Shown piece after piece: positions 31,408 to 44,099 of a stretch of 64,000 nucleotides of DNA. Below the pieces are notes generated by a model. It saw only the letters and a list, made by a program, of their open reading frames with translations. It searched no databases and was not told where the DNA came from. The position numbers and the translations under genes are program-made. The stretch's first letter is position 1. Every line of letters starts with the position of its first letter. This DNA comes from Dichotomocladium elegans (Eukaryota > Mucoromycota > Mucoromycetes > Mucorales > Lichtheimiaceae), in NCBI GenBank assembly GCA_025716815.1, contig JAIXMN010000025.1, forward strand, positions 310,001-374,000, given 5' to 3'.

Positions 31408-34400
31408 CTACATAAGCTCAGGGTTTTCTGCTAAAATCGATTCACTAGGATAGGCCATCTCGTTATCCCCATCAGGTGAAAAAACATGATCCATCAGAAG
31501 CTCGCCGTTGCCATCGTCGTCCAATCGTATGCTGTTCACGCTCTCTTGCTCGATACCTCCACCACGAGTTGCCTCGTACTCGTCAGCATCATCAAAGTAG
31601 ATAAGTGAGCTATGATGCAACTGTGCGAAGCTGCCAGGTGTCGTCGCTGCTATACTGCGCTGTTGATGCGGTGAAAGCTGTTGCGCGTATCGCGGATCGT
31701 TTGTGAGAAGGTCCTCTGGGCTTGGGCCGCTACCCATGCTGATGAGATGCGCGTCTTCAAAGGATATAGCTGATGGTGTCCACGACGGCGCAAGAGATGG
31801 CTGAGAATGACGTTTATATCCAACTGAACTCCCGCTACCACCATACGAGCCGGAAATAAGATTAGTTGGCGACGGCGTGGTGAATGTTGTTTGCATAGCA
31901 TTCGACAAGTTATCTACTCCTTTTCGTTCATCTTTTGTCTAATAGCATCCGACGAATTCTTACCTTCCAGTTCCGCCAAGGCGTCATCGATGTTCTCCTC
32001 GCTCTGATTGGCGATGTGCGTCATCGTCTTGGTGATTCGGTCAATGCGGCTGGAATAGGGCTCCGGTAACTCACGTCGCATCGTTATCGGCTGAGCGGCA
32101 GGCATCTCACCCGTGACCCACATCTTGTGAGCCAACGTTGATGGATCTTCAGTAAATGTCTGGAGCGTAAACTGTGGAGAGGTCCACAACGGATGTCCAT
32201 CTGAGAGATATGTCATGATCTCCGCACTGGAGAGCCATGGGCGCCGCTTCTTCTTGCGTGCAACCGCAACTCCAACGGACGGTGGCGATGATCCAGCATC
32301 GTTTACAGTGAGACTACGACCTAATGGCACCTTGACAACGTCCCATTCGGCTGTTCGTGCCATGGACCACTCGGCCACATCTTCTTGCTTGACTAGGAGT
32401 TCAACTGACCACGTCTGATCGCGTTTCTTCACCACAGACCGGGAGATCCAGCATCGATGTAAAGTGAGTATCCCGCGGGGATGAATCGAATACATGTCCT
32501 GGTATCCGACATTATCATCATGCAAGTACTTGACGTCATCCTCTATCGATGGCGTCTCCTCGTCAAATCGGAACAGGCGGTTATCTGCGAGCTTGTCACG
32601 TGCAGATGTCCAAGAATTATGTCTGTTTGTTCCCTGTTCACCCGTGACGCTTCCAATACTTGTACCAAGCGAGGATAATACAGATGATGCTTGCTGCTTG
32701 AATGATTTGAATGGAATCGTACTCTCCAGCAATGCTTTGCCTCCGTTCTCACTCGAGCCCTGTATGATTTTTGTAGTGGCATTCACTAGATACGGTGTTT
32801 TCGTGTGAAGCAAAAAGGTCGATGAAAGTCGTCCACGGGGAAGTTGCTGCTGTTGCTGCTGGAATTTAGTGTCCTGCAGATGCTGATTGGGATTCATGGA
32901 TTGGTAACGTGCCTCGTTTTGAGGTATGTCCGTGGTCATGGCCCGCCGCTGCTTTACACGAACGATCGAATTGAGAGAAGTGCTCTAACACAGCTAAGGG
33001 AATGAGCCACACATTCCTCCTGCTACCAATGGATGAGAACTTGCCTTCTCTATTCTGAAGCGGTGCTTCATAAACGGCCTTGTGGACGGGTTACTCACTT
33101 TGCCCACAACATGGCCAGAAATTTCAGGTTCCCCACCATATGGATTAATAGCATACACGTGAGTGGTTCCACGTGCTGTGCTGACCGAACACCACATGGA
33201 GTCTGTAGAGAATTGGCAATCCTCCACTTGTGCATCTGTATAGCCGCGTGCTAGGGTATATATATGGGAAACATTGCCTGGTACCGTACTACTGGGGACA
33301 ATGGAGAAGATATGAAATGTATGGCCCTGCTTGGATGCAGAAAGAAGAAGAGTCCCCGCAGGATTAAAACACAGGCACGAGAGAGGGTGAGTGTGAGGTC
33401 GGAAATGCACCACGGTGGAAGCTGACATGTTACGAGTCGGGGTACTTGGCAGTCTTGCGATGTCTCGTATGATAACCTAAAGTAATCCGGATTTTCACTC
33501 AATCTCCGTGTCTTCCTCCTTTATCCCCTTACCCGAATTGCTCATCCATCATGTACCATTCCAGACGCAGGTTGTTTTTTATTGTGCGTCCCGCTTGTGG
33601 CACCAGTGCTACCCGCAGTTGCTGAGTATGTTGATGACGTTGCGTTCATGGATCTTTGATCGTCATATCTTCCATTGATGGGCGATATGGCTCTTGGAGT
33701 GGGCGCACTAACTGAAGGAATTTTATGCGGTTGATTGTTGCTAAAGTAATTGGATAGTGTCTGATAGCCGAACTCGCTCAGCGATTTTACACCACTGACG
33801 ACGTCCTTGGCAATGTCTTTGACATCCTTGTCTCCCTGAAGAACGCCCAGTCCTCTACTGCTGATGCCCTTACGTTTCCCCATGACAAGGTCATCATTTA
33901 GCACAGGTGCACTCGTACCATAAGCCAAGAATCGTGCACCCAGTGTAAATACAGGCCCATTCACAGGATCATGATAGACATCGGTCAGTGGGGCTGACAG
34001 CGGCGTTAATGATTGACGAGACAGAACATGAAGTGATGAGCTTGAATTGGAAGTGCATCCCTAGCGAGGATAATCAGAGATCAAGGACCTGAGCTATCTC
34101 TTCTACTAAAATAAACATCGTACTCACAACTACAATGCAATCGTGGTTGCTCTGGATAGCTGTCACTCTGCAATCTTCATCTTCATCAAAGTTCTCAAAC
34201 TCCTTAATAACTTGGTGAGATCGGAGTGAGTACAAATGAAGTGTTGTTGCTGTATTATTCGATTCTCCAGATGACGTGGATGCCCTCCTCTCCTGATCAC
34301 TGGTCATGTCGTTATCCGAGGATCCATGCCGCGAACTGGAAATAAGGCAAATGTCAGCAACATGCTTCTACTTTAAGGGGTCCCATCTCTCTCTTTTTTT

Positions 34401-35146
34401 GAAACATCTATACTCACACAATCGCCAGTACTGTGTCAGGGTCCTTCTCCCCTTGCGCCTCTTGTTCTATCTCCTGGCGTCCATTGGCTATAATATGCAA
34501 ATAGGCTACTGTCCCGAATGCTTCCTCGTCACGGATAGAGCATATCTCATGAATATTATCTGGGTTGGATACATCCCAGATCTGAAATCCGTCTTGATAC
34601 CCGAGAAGGAGACAGAGGGTTCTAATAATATTTTGAATGATAAATGGAACTATTACGGTGATGCCAATACACACCCTCACCCAAGTCCGAGGTGTAGGAT
34701 CTCCGTTTTGGCCCTTTTGTCTTACCGTAGGGAAACACCTGCATCTGGCCTTGGTGAATCCATCGTTTGAAATGCAGCAAAGGTCACTTTATCCAACCCA
34801 TCTTCCTCGACGGATTTGGACACGCCGTCTAGTGGAAGCTGGTTGACAGGTGTGGGTGAAGGAGGAACCATAGCAGTGTCAGCATTATGCTGCGTCTGAT
34901 ACGAAAGGAAAGATGGTTGCATATCGTTGTGGAATGTGTTGGTTCGTCGTTTTGGAAAGTTTGAAGCCACGTAGGACGAGAGACGGGTCAGGTTGGAGGA
35001 TATAAACTCGAGGGAAGTAGGGTCTCTACTCAAGGTGCATTAGGGTTTACGGTGAGTGCTGAGCAGATCTTGAGGAGATGAACCTACCTTAAAAACTTTG
35101 GTTCTGCTCGGACTCCCGGGTAAGCGATATCGGGCGAATGTCTCAT
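31408..35146 (-). CDS. BCAS3-type WD40/beta-propeller protein
   Basis: Eight exons: 35146-35088, 35028-34726, 34621-34418, 34335-34124, 34062-33557, 33476-33045, 32984-31964, 31919-31408. Phases agree; about 1082 residues. Intron 6 starts with GC (GAGAAG|GCAAGT), and intron 7 is only 44 nt. Beta-propeller strands include LLLGYQDGFQIWDVSNPDN, PVFTLGARFLAYGT and PLSCLCFNPAGTLLLSASKQ, separated by Ser-rich loops. The C-terminal BCAS3 region has GILTLHRCWISRSVVKKRD, then SVELLVKQEDVAEWSMARTA and WDVVKVPLG. The propeller plus this domain matches BCAS3/Atg18-related proteins, which in animals act with PHAF1 at phagophores; the fungal role is inferred. The last 200 residues are disordered. Confidence 0.88.
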
Positions 35147-36659
35147 TGCATACGAGGTTAAATGGGTCAGCGGTCTGGGAATGGCGGGATGGAGACAGTA
35201 ACGGAGCGGTGTACAAAGAATGAGAGAGATAGAGTCAAGATTGATAAGAAAAATAAAGAGTTACTTGCGAGAGATGATACGATGGTATGTTATAGAAGGA
35301 ATGAGTTAAAGCTAGATAGATAGAGAGAACGTGTGCGTATATGTGTGCGAGTATAGGTGGGAGAGAAAGCGAGTCGACTGCGTATCTGCGTCTTGACAGT
35401 GCAATAAAACCCAGCTCGCATAAAACTTGTCTGCCTTCTAATGAGAACCAGATACACACGGAGACTATAAAAAATAGGTCACGAGGTGACTGACCCGGCT
35501 GTCCATTCCCTTTCGCTTACAGGCTGATCTATGGATTGCTATCTAGAAATGTCTCCCTCTTCATGAAATGCGCACTCATCACTTTCCCGCCTTGTTAAGA
35601 AACTTATCTACAGTAGCCCAGTTATTTTATTCTCTACACACAGCTCTTTGGCATATATTTACTGCGGCTTATCACGACACGAGCGAGGATGTGCAACGTA
35701 AACACTTACATGTATCCCTGAACGCTGGTCTTTTGAAGCCTACGATCTGTCGGATGATGTTGAATTTCGCGTCTTTGCCCAAACCGCAAAGTTGAGGAGT
35801 GGGTTGGGGTTAGTGGAACTCGGGTCAGCAGATATAGGATGTAATCTTCTGATTGAATAGTTGGAATAACCCTGTATCTGACTAGATGTGTGCTTAAATA
35901 CATAAAGTGCTTGTTTCACTCAAGTCGAAGGACTTATGGCCCCCACAGCGATTGCAATAGACGCAGGAACTTTTACAGTGGCCTCATGTTACCATCTAGG
36001 AAATTCTTTGATCTTCGCTCACATGGTGAGTCACCGCCAACGTCACCGCATCACGCAGTATAATAGCGGGGAGTCCTAACCTTACCAAAGCTAATATGAC
36101 GTAAGTAGGCCATTGTTTCCATTTTATTGCATATCGGACCAGAATACTCCAAAGCATGAGGAAGTCAAATGTGAGGAAGATATCTGGTCTAGAAAGGTTA
36201 TGTTCCCAGAATATAGCATTTATGTGTATATTATCTGGTCATTAGACCATCGTAGGCCTGCTCTGTCCGATTTTAGTCAGGAAAAAAGGGGGTTTGGGAT
36301 CCAAACCGGGCTTACGCAATAACTATAGATAGCGGGCAGAGGATGTTCATATACACGCCTTTGGATTACGTGTACATACAGTATTGGATATGATGGATAT
36401 TATGTAGCATACGGGCGATATCACACAACCAACGGAGGGGGAGAGCCTTAATAGCGGGTGTGGAGCATCATCATGAGTTCTCAGGAAGCTTGTCATCTTA
36501 ATAATTAAGACCCATGATTTGTGGGCACCTGTGAGAGAAATGAATCTCGTAGAATAATGCTGCCATCAAATGGATTATCGCACTGTTTGTAAGTATAAAT
36601 TATACGAGACGACCTCTAAATCTTACGTTTCTTAAAAATATAGTTAGGATACTTTTCTT
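35147..36659. other. Gene-free, AT-rich
   Basis: Upstream region of the BCAS3-type gene, then sequence without conserved frames; it may contain older repeat remnants. Confidence 0.4.
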
Positions 36660-36980
36660 ACTGCATTGTCCATCGCTGTACGGAATGAAGATATATTCCT
36701 GGCTGTTTCGCAGCAATTGATGCACTCAAGACCTTTCAAACATCAGTTTGAGGCTTTTGACCCTATATTTGTCGATATACCCTGTGTACCCTGTGCTTAA
36801 GTTCGCTTCTTTCATCTGAATCCTACCACTTGGGGATATGCGTAGCAATAAGGTGAGGTTTCCTCTGCAAAGTATGCAACGCAGATTTCCTATGTAGGAA
36901 CAAACCGGTTCCTTATTTCACAATGTAAAATGGGTATAAAAAAGGAAGCGACATTTGCTTTATCGCTTCGCATAAAGTGG
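36660..36980 (-). mobile_element. 5' end fragment of the DDE transposon, copy 2
   Basis: Aligns by eye with 10190-10600 and 44720-45190: shared blocks ccatcgctg, attcctgg/attccta, gatgcac.c.aagac, gcgtagcaataag and tcacaatgtaaaatgggtat. Ends next to Fanzor-like relic B. No transposase coding sequence remains. Confidence 0.55.
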
Positions 36981-37029
36981 CCGTCTTTTATCCCAAAACA
37001 CTCTACCAGTAAATTGAGCACTGATTGTA

Positions 37030-38620
37030 ATGCTATTTTGTTCTTCAGGTCGAATGTTATTACTTCTGAACATCCTCCTTGTAAACCGTGATTTTCAAAC
37101 AAACACTCCTATCCAGTTTTCTAGGACCAATACAAAATATGCTCTTCCAATAAATTACAGCCTAAACAGCCTACAGAAATACTATAGTACCATTTTTACC
37201 ATTCATCGTAATACAATTGCTACCATACTCGGCTCTGATATGCCAAGAATTTATATACCGTATCCCAAGGCTTCACCCAGCAAATGGCGCAACCTACGGT
37301 CCCGCCGTTTGAGAGGACGTGCGCACTAGCCATAACATTGACTGCACTGGTCGAACAATTGGGGTGAAATCGTCTATACGGGACTTCGGCTAGTGAGAGC
37401 AGTATCGTGAGCGTCTGTACAAGTTCGTTGAGTTGTCCACGCACACCACCACAGAGGTATACAGTAAACCTTTGCCAAATACATTTTCACCAACGGGGCG
37501 GGGTACAATTCCAATTTTCAAATATTCCAGCAAAATCTAACGGAGAAGTTTTTTCTGAATTTTGGCTCTACATGGTTAACGAAGCCTAACGTCCCGTCCA
37601 ACCTGAAACCGCCCGTATTCGAGAATTAATTGATTATCACAAGAATTACTACGTTCGGATAGAGCCTGCGTTTTCTTATTCTCGATAGTGCTCATCTTAC
37701 GAAGGTATGTGCACCAAGATTATACTCCCTACGTGAGTACGTAATGTTCGCATGCAGCTTGGGACAACAGCGTCGGCGTGTTATCAATGTGGACTTGAAT
37801 CTTTCATCAGCGAAGAGTCGATCGCAAGCGGCAGTTAATCGCGCAGAGCTTAAGCCCCGATCAAGTACGTTCGCCAGGATTTTGATGAAGCCATCACTAG
37901 GTATGCCACAGCATTTCATGCCTGTCATTTCCTGTCGAGGTGTTGTTGTGGAAGGAAAGGGCTGTCAAGCCTGCGTTCCTTCGGGACGCATACGATATCA
38001 TACAATCTGTCTTAAACTCATATCCTCGGATCTACGAATTCCAAAATCCTCTGCTATCTTATCGCGGGGTACAGAACTTGAAATCTTTAGATTTCAATCC
38101 CCAAGAATCCGCCCTGCTCCAATTCCGTGGGATTATTCATACAAACTGTGCAGGTGTTACTGTGTTCAAGAAGACAAAGAGCTTCCAATATGGTTTTGGA
38201 CAGAGATTTGGGATCCGGAAAGACTATATCGAGTACACCCATCCGCATATAGTGTGGAAGGAAGGCCATAGAGCCAGTGGGTCCGTTGATCTGGCAGAAG
38301 GGACCTGTTGTACGTATTGCGTCCATGAGAACTCTACATCAAGTTAAAGGGACCGGAATTGTCGTTGGCCGAGCAATATCTATGTATCTCATTTTCAGGA
38401 TCGTACAATTACAGTACAATACAAAGAATACCTCACTGCCAAGAACCAATCTACACTTTTTCAAGGACTTTCTACGCAGAAACCACCATGAGCCACTCGA
38501 TTTTTATCTCCTTTGGCATTTTACAAAAAGCAGCAAGCAGTTGAAAAGCTAATCGACTCTCTGATATGCGGCAAATACAGTATACCATGAGCCTATCCGT
38601 GGTGTAGGCTTACAGTGGCT
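37030..38620 (+). pseudogene. Degraded Fanzor (eukaryotic TnpB-like) transposon protein, copy B
   Basis: Same motif order as copy A, with more stops. Visible: RMQLGTTAS / QQRRRVINVDLNL (37750-37800), matching FGQRLRRAVNTLLD of copy A; FRGIIHTNCAGVTVFKKTK (38124-38180), matching its DGVGVTL block; and a HRASGSVD segment with the motif start GTTGAT at 38285-38290. Directly after it, a frame change restores GRRDLLY (38293-38313) and then CVHENSTS, the counterpart of VDPGRRDLMFCVHEEST in copy A. Farther on, FYKKQQAVEKLIDSLI (about 38512-38560) resembles the helix before the second RuvC motif. No intact frame exceeds about 175 codons, so the copy is dead. Confidence 0.55.
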
Positions 38621-38699
38621 GTTGAAGAAGAACAAACTGCAATGTGTATTTATTTAATCGAGCAATATAAAATCAGCAAATGCTGTCCGTGCTTCCGAT

Positions 38700-39852
38700 C
38701 ATGCGAATCTTGCTACCCATAAAATGGTGCCTTGTTCGCGTCCATATCGACGACCCAGCAATTCAGTCACCATCTGCCATGGCCTACTACGGTGATGAAA
38801 GATCATCATATTGCAGTGCATTTCCACTATCTTGATGTTTCAATAGATGTTCAAATCAATACCGTACAGCAGGCATGGCAGAGACGTTCATCAACCAAGA
38901 TTATGGAATTGCGATCTGGCGGCGGCGGCGGCTCCTCTTAACACGCATCATGAGCCCCTTGGGCTTCGGGAAGATGATACCATCCCGACAAGGTTTCCGA
39001 AAAAAGGTACTGTACAGCATCTGCAGTTTGTGGAAGGCCACGTTCACCTGAACCAGAGCAGCGGAACGAGAGATGACGACGGGCAAGGCCAAGAAAGTTA
39101 TCGTAGGAATAAATTTTTCTATTCATTAACGTATTTATACCCCTCGCTTAAGATCATTGCCAACCATCCAGGGGCGGGGGAGGGGTTGGTAGGAGAACAC
39201 TCGACCATTGTGATACACAGGCTTGCTTAGTACTTTCATCCAGCTCCGGCCTCGAGCGGGGAGTGGGTGGAAACAAATGAGCATGGCGCATGATGTGGCG
39301 CATAAAAAAGAACATACCACTGTTGATATGTGAAAATCATAGATTCGTGTTTGTCTCCTCTGAAGAAGATTGTATTATTGAAGGATGACAAGAATCTATA
39401 GCAATAAGGCAGTCGCTTGCGCTGCTCGAAATAAAAAAAAATATATAAATATATCGATGAGCAATGCCAGGTCAGCGATTTGACCAATCGCCACATGGCG
39501 GGTTTGAAGTACGGATAAATGATATCTTCCTATATGGCATGCCGTCGTGCAGGTTATGGACCCATAGCGATCTCTACAGTTGTTGAAACAGGATTGGCAT
39601 CTACTACAGCCAATGATTATAGCTATTGCCGCTATTGCCCGGAAGGGAATTGTACTGCTATGCCATGGTTGTCAGCTGCTTTTCATCCTGCGTCTATGGA
39701 GGCAGAGATTTGTGAAACAACTCAGCGAAACTCTATTACTTTATTTTCCCCCACCCCACAACCCCCCACTCATCCCCGGGACCTCATAAAGCCTGTTTCC
39801 GTCCTCTCTTTTCTCGCTTCTCTCTTCTGTCCTGTTTTGTTCTCCCCTCCCA
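38700..39852. other. Gene-free, probable transposon debris and OAC1 promoter
   Basis: No conserved frame. A pyrimidine-rich leader (39745-39850) precedes the OAC1 start codon. Confidence 0.4.
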
Positions 39853-41006
39853 ATGGCAACTTCGGAATCTCTCAAAAATACCCCTGCATTAACGCAGCAT
39901 GCGCCGCAGCGATTAAGCAAAGCCAAAGAGACATTGGTTGGCTTTACCGTGGGAGGACTTGCAGCCTGTGGGGCTGTTACATTTACAAACCCATTGGAGG
40001 TATAAAGTCACCTTCTTTTTTTTTGCGGTGATAACCGGCGGCAATTTTGACGAAAAGGTTGGGTGCTATTTATTAGGTAGTGAAGACTCGACTGCAGCTG
40101 CAAGGTGAGCTGGTACGAGCGGGTGCGTTGTCGGCCGCGGCACGACCATACCATAATAGTGTTCAGGCACTTCAAGTGATCATCAAGCACGAGGGCATCC
40201 GAGGCATCCAGCGCGGTCTTGGCGTCGCCTATGTTTACCAGATCTGCCTGAATGGCAGTCGAATTGGCCTTTATGATCCCGTCCAACAAGCAGTAACAAG
40301 TGCTTTCAATATCCACTCCCCTCATGGTCAACTGGCATCGGGTGTCTTTGCTGGCGCTGTGGCTGGTGTCGCAGGCGCTCTTCTCGGTTCACCCTTATAT
40401 CTCATCAAAACTCGTCAGCAATCCTATTCTCCCATCTTCAAGCAGATTGGTCACCAGCATGAAATCGATTCAGCGAGGAAAGCATTAACGCTTATTTACA
40501 AGAATGAAGGGTTGAAGGGTGTTTATCGTGGAGCAAGTGCAGCTATGGCCCGCGCCGGCGTCGGATCGGCTGTTCAGATGCCCACCTACATGTTCGGCAA
40601 AGAGATCTTAGTCTCACGTTTTGGCATGCCAGACAACATTGGCACCCATTTCGCGACTTCCATGATTGCCGGTTTCTTGGTTTCGATTGCCATGAATCCC
40701 TTCGATGTGATCTCAACACGTATGTATAATCAGGGTGTTGATCCAGCAACCGGTCGAGGCCTACTCTACAATTCCCCAGTCGACTGTTTCTTCAAGATGA
40801 CAAGAACTGAGGGTGTGCGAGGATTGTACAAAGGATTCTCTGCGCATTATCTTCGTATCGGGTAAATATTGGAGACAACTCCGGCAATTGGATGAGGCAT
40901 GGGCTAACCTTTCCCCGCTTTTTTTGATCACCTCAGCCCCCACACGACGCTCATGTTTGTTTTTATGGAGCAGATCAAGAGCTTTTATGGGAAGTATCTC
41001 CAGTGA
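39853..41006 (+). CDS. OAC1: Mitochondrial oxaloacetate carrier (SLC25A34/35 type)
   Basis: Three exons, 39853-39999, 40077-40861 and 40937-41006, give 333 residues. Inner-membrane carrier with three Solcar repeats. The signature Px[D/E]xxKxR motifs are NPLE|VVKTRLQ (across intron 1), SPLYLIKTRQ and NPFDVISTRM, with G-rich matrix helices such as GIRGIQRGLGVAY, GLKGVYRGASAAM and GVRGLYKGFSAHY. The last exon completes helix 6 (PHTTLMFVFMEQIK). Overall pattern and the RVGVGSAVQMPTYMF-like segment (AGVGSAVQMPTYMFGKE) fit yeast Oac1, which exchanges oxaloacetate, sulfate and alpha-isopropylmalate. The close SLC25A34/35 relation makes the substrate likely but not proven. Confidence 0.9.
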
Positions 41007-41796
41007 AGTTCCTTCTTTTTCTCTTTCGTCATCCACACCATTCATCCACAATTGTCGTGCTTGGCCACGGACGTGGACCCGCTCTTGGTACCCTTTTCCT
41101 GCATCCACCTACTCATATAGACCTTCCGTTATACGCCATTATATTCTTGTAATACTTCTTGTTTGTATATTTTGAATAATTGGAAGAAACAAATCCCTGC
41201 AGCGAGTCATGCTTGGAAGATATGTGAAGATATTATCGACGTCGACAAACATGTTTCGCAGACGTGGCCTGCCCAGACATTGTCTGGAGCGAAAATTCTC
41301 TGCATAGGCAAGCCACATCACTTGGTCATTAATTGGTTTTGAGGGCGGAATAGGACCTGGGAAGCCATCCACTACGTATCGAGACCGGGGATTTCATATG
41401 ACCCCGAATGGGTATCGTAGCTGCTTTTCGTCATTAGCATGTAACCCATCTCTTGTGCTTGAATGTTTGGGCTACTTGGGGGTGATGGGGATGCGGGCGG
41501 AGAGGGTCACTCAATTTGGTCTGTTGCGCCTTGGATTTCAATTTCATTGGGCAAACTCTTACGTTCGCCACCATAGAAAAAGGACGCGCTATGCTTTCTC
41601 GATGAAAGGATCCTTTGACCTTTTTCTTCTTGCCCCACTCTCTTGTTCTCATACAGATCAAATCTTCCCCAGTCCCTGTATCCCTTGGCACGCTTCCGAA
41701 TTCTACATTCTAATAACCTGATACGTCATAAAGTAAATTCCATCTGGCTGGCCCATTTCCGATTAATATCGATACTCGCATCTCCTATCGTCAGCA
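41007..41796. other. Spacer between OAC1 and SEC17
   Basis: 3' UTR and promoter sequence; no conserved frame. Confidence 0.4.
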
Positions 41797-43054
41797 ATGT
41801 CAGAACGCCAAGCACAAGAATTACTGCAACAAGCCGATAAACGGTTGAATGGCTGGTCTTGGTTTGGCAGCGGTAACAAAGAAGAAGAAGCCGCTGAATT
41901 GTACGAAAAAGCCGGCAACACCTTCAAGCTCGCTCAGCGTTGTAAGTCAACCAAAAAGACAAAAAAAAGAGGCCCTGCTCGCTATGCATGCATGTTCAAT
42001 TCCTCCTCCTGCTCCTCCTCCTCCATCCCTCCAAAAAAAAAGGGAACGATGCCGGGGACACTTTTCTTAAAGCTGCCGTTCTTTTTATAAAGAAACCCGA
42101 TACCCAGTACGAGGCCTCCAAGGCTTACGAGAACGCTGCTCGATGTTACAAAAAGAATAATCCTGAAGGTAACAAAGGGCGCTAGACCGTCGCTGGAGAA
42201 GTAAAGAAAGCATGCGAATAACAAGACCGGGTCTTTTTGAATAGAGGCTATTCGGGCCCTTGAGAATGCCATCAAGATTGATAAAGAGGGGGCACACTTT
42301 CGGAATGCAGCCAAACACCACCAGGAAATTGCAGAGATCTTCGAATCGGATCTGATCGATCTCAAAGGTGCCATGGACAACTGGGACCAAGCAGCAATAC
42401 TCTACATTGCAGATGACTCGCAAGCGTGGGTTGCTCTATGGCCATCTTGTCCTAAAGATTGTGCTGATCGTTTATGCTTTTTGTAGGATGGTCAACAAGT
42501 GCTTGCTAAAGGTAGCGCATTTTGCTGCTCAACTGGAACAGTACGATAAGGCGATCGAGAAGCTGGAGACGGTTGCCGCCGCATCAGTTGATAACCAGCT
42601 GACAAAGTGGTCACTCAAAGAATATTTTTTGAAGGCTGGACTATGTCATTTGTGTACAGGCGTAAGTCATTATTATGGTTGCCATTTCAGCAGAGCCGGG
42701 ATTGAAGGCTGGATGCTAGGACTTGGTGCGGACTCGCCAAGCTCTTGACAAGTATACTGCAATGGATATTACGTTCGAGAATACACGTGAATGCCAGTTC
42801 TTGCAGGTGAGGGCAATCTTGAAACTGCTCAGGGCCCCAACAGGATGGGGGTGGGGGAAGTGGTCATGGAAAACACGTTTATGCTATTCTACGTATTTGT
42901 GTAGGGCATCTTGGAATGTGCGGAGAACGGCGATGTGGAGCTGTTTACACAGAAGGTGTATGAATTTGACCAACTGACCAAGCTGGACCACTGGAAAACC
43001 AGTATTCTGCTGAGGATCAAAAAGTCGATTAATGAAGAACCTTCTTTGCTATGA
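41797..43054 (+). CDS. SEC17: Alpha-SNAP, vesicular fusion protein
   Basis: Six exons, 41797-41941, 42043-42168, 42245-42425, 42487-42661, 42720-42806 and 42905-43054, give 287 residues (usual length about 290). Alpha-SNAP binds SNARE complexes and recruits the ATPase NSF/Sec18 for their disassembly. Visible: the membrane-attachment loop [20 protein letters not shown], then TPR-like helical hairpins such as [39 protein letters not shown] and [19 protein letters not shown]. The C-terminal region that stimulates NSF includes [20 protein letters not shown], ending EEPSLL. The conserved penultimate Leu-rich end is present. Introns are short, with all phases matched. Confidence 0.95.
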
Positions 43055-43395
43055 AAGAGTATCTCCCTGTCTTCTTACTCTAATATATCCACAATCCTCA
43101 TGATTAGATCATTGCTTAGATACTACAGCCTTGTTCCACATGCTATCCGTTGATCCTATAGGACTTTACACAAAGAGATTCCTTACCAACACTTGTCCGC
43201 TCTTATGATGGTCAATACAAATATACCCTGGGCCTTTATAATTTTAGTTTACTACGTATACTTTATTTTCAAAATAAATGTTGTATCAATAGGTACAAAG
43301 AATACGCATCGATTGGAAGCGATAAAGAAAATTGGTAGTCAACATAGAATATTTTCCTTCTCCATACTCTTTAACTAACACCCTCATCCACGGGT
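43055..43395. other. AT-rich spacer
   Basis: 3' flank of SEC17; nothing recognisable. Confidence 0.4.
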
Positions 43396-43690
43396 TTGTC
43401 AGATATGCCCCGGCGATAACCGGGACGGAGGAACAGAAGGGGGAACAGCGTCAGAAGCAGACAACGCTAGAAGCAAAGGGACAGGCAACGGCAGATGCGG
43501 GGTGGCCGGCGTCGTCTTCGCGGGGCAAACCGGCCCGCACGGCAAGTAACCCCGGAGGGACGAGGAAAGCAGCGACAGAAAAAAAGCGGAAGGACCCTGC
43601 CCGAAGGCATTTCCATCGGGGAGTTCGATATCCGTGGCGCTCCCTTCCACGACCTTGGGTACGGGTAATATTGGCCAATCTAGAAACAGC
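43396..43690 (-). repeat. GC-rich dispersed repeat, copy 1
   Basis: Read on the minus strand it aligns by eye with 49950-50110: GATTGgCCAA...CCCgTAC...TGGAAGgGAG, GGATATCG, CCCGaTGG, tgCCTTCGGGcAGGG, then a T-run and gTCG. Its GC content is well above its surroundings. The opposite orientation of the two copies and divergence suggest an old transposon family; no conserved protein could be named. Confidence 0.45.
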
Positions 43691-44099
43691 AACGAGTGTC
43701 AGTCACAAATAGAAACAAGACGATAGCATATAGATTCATACCGGGTAAGGCCATGGAAGAGAGGCTGAGGATGGGTTTGATAAAGAAGAAAGAGTTTGCT
43801 CAGAAAGTACATTATTTCGAAGAAACCGAGGTGGACAAACCCTCTCACATTTTCTTTGCTGGGTGTATTGGAATGAAAGACCTGAAAATACCGTACCTGT
43901 TGTAGCCTTGTAAGTCTGCTCTTATTGAACCTCCCGACAATCAGCTACTGTCTTAAAAGGGGCATGGTTATTTAATTGAGAAATAGAAGTTCTTTGTACT
44001 CTTGCGCTTGCAATTCTCATGGGGATAGTCAATGACAGTATGGATATGCCCAAGCTCAAATCAAAGGGCATTTCGCCAAGAATCAGTCTTGTTGTCTCT

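Noticed and set aside
36000..39500. Possible CRISPR array or tandem repeat array
   Set aside because: Repeats are dispersed transposon remnants without regular spacing; the organism is also eukaryotic.
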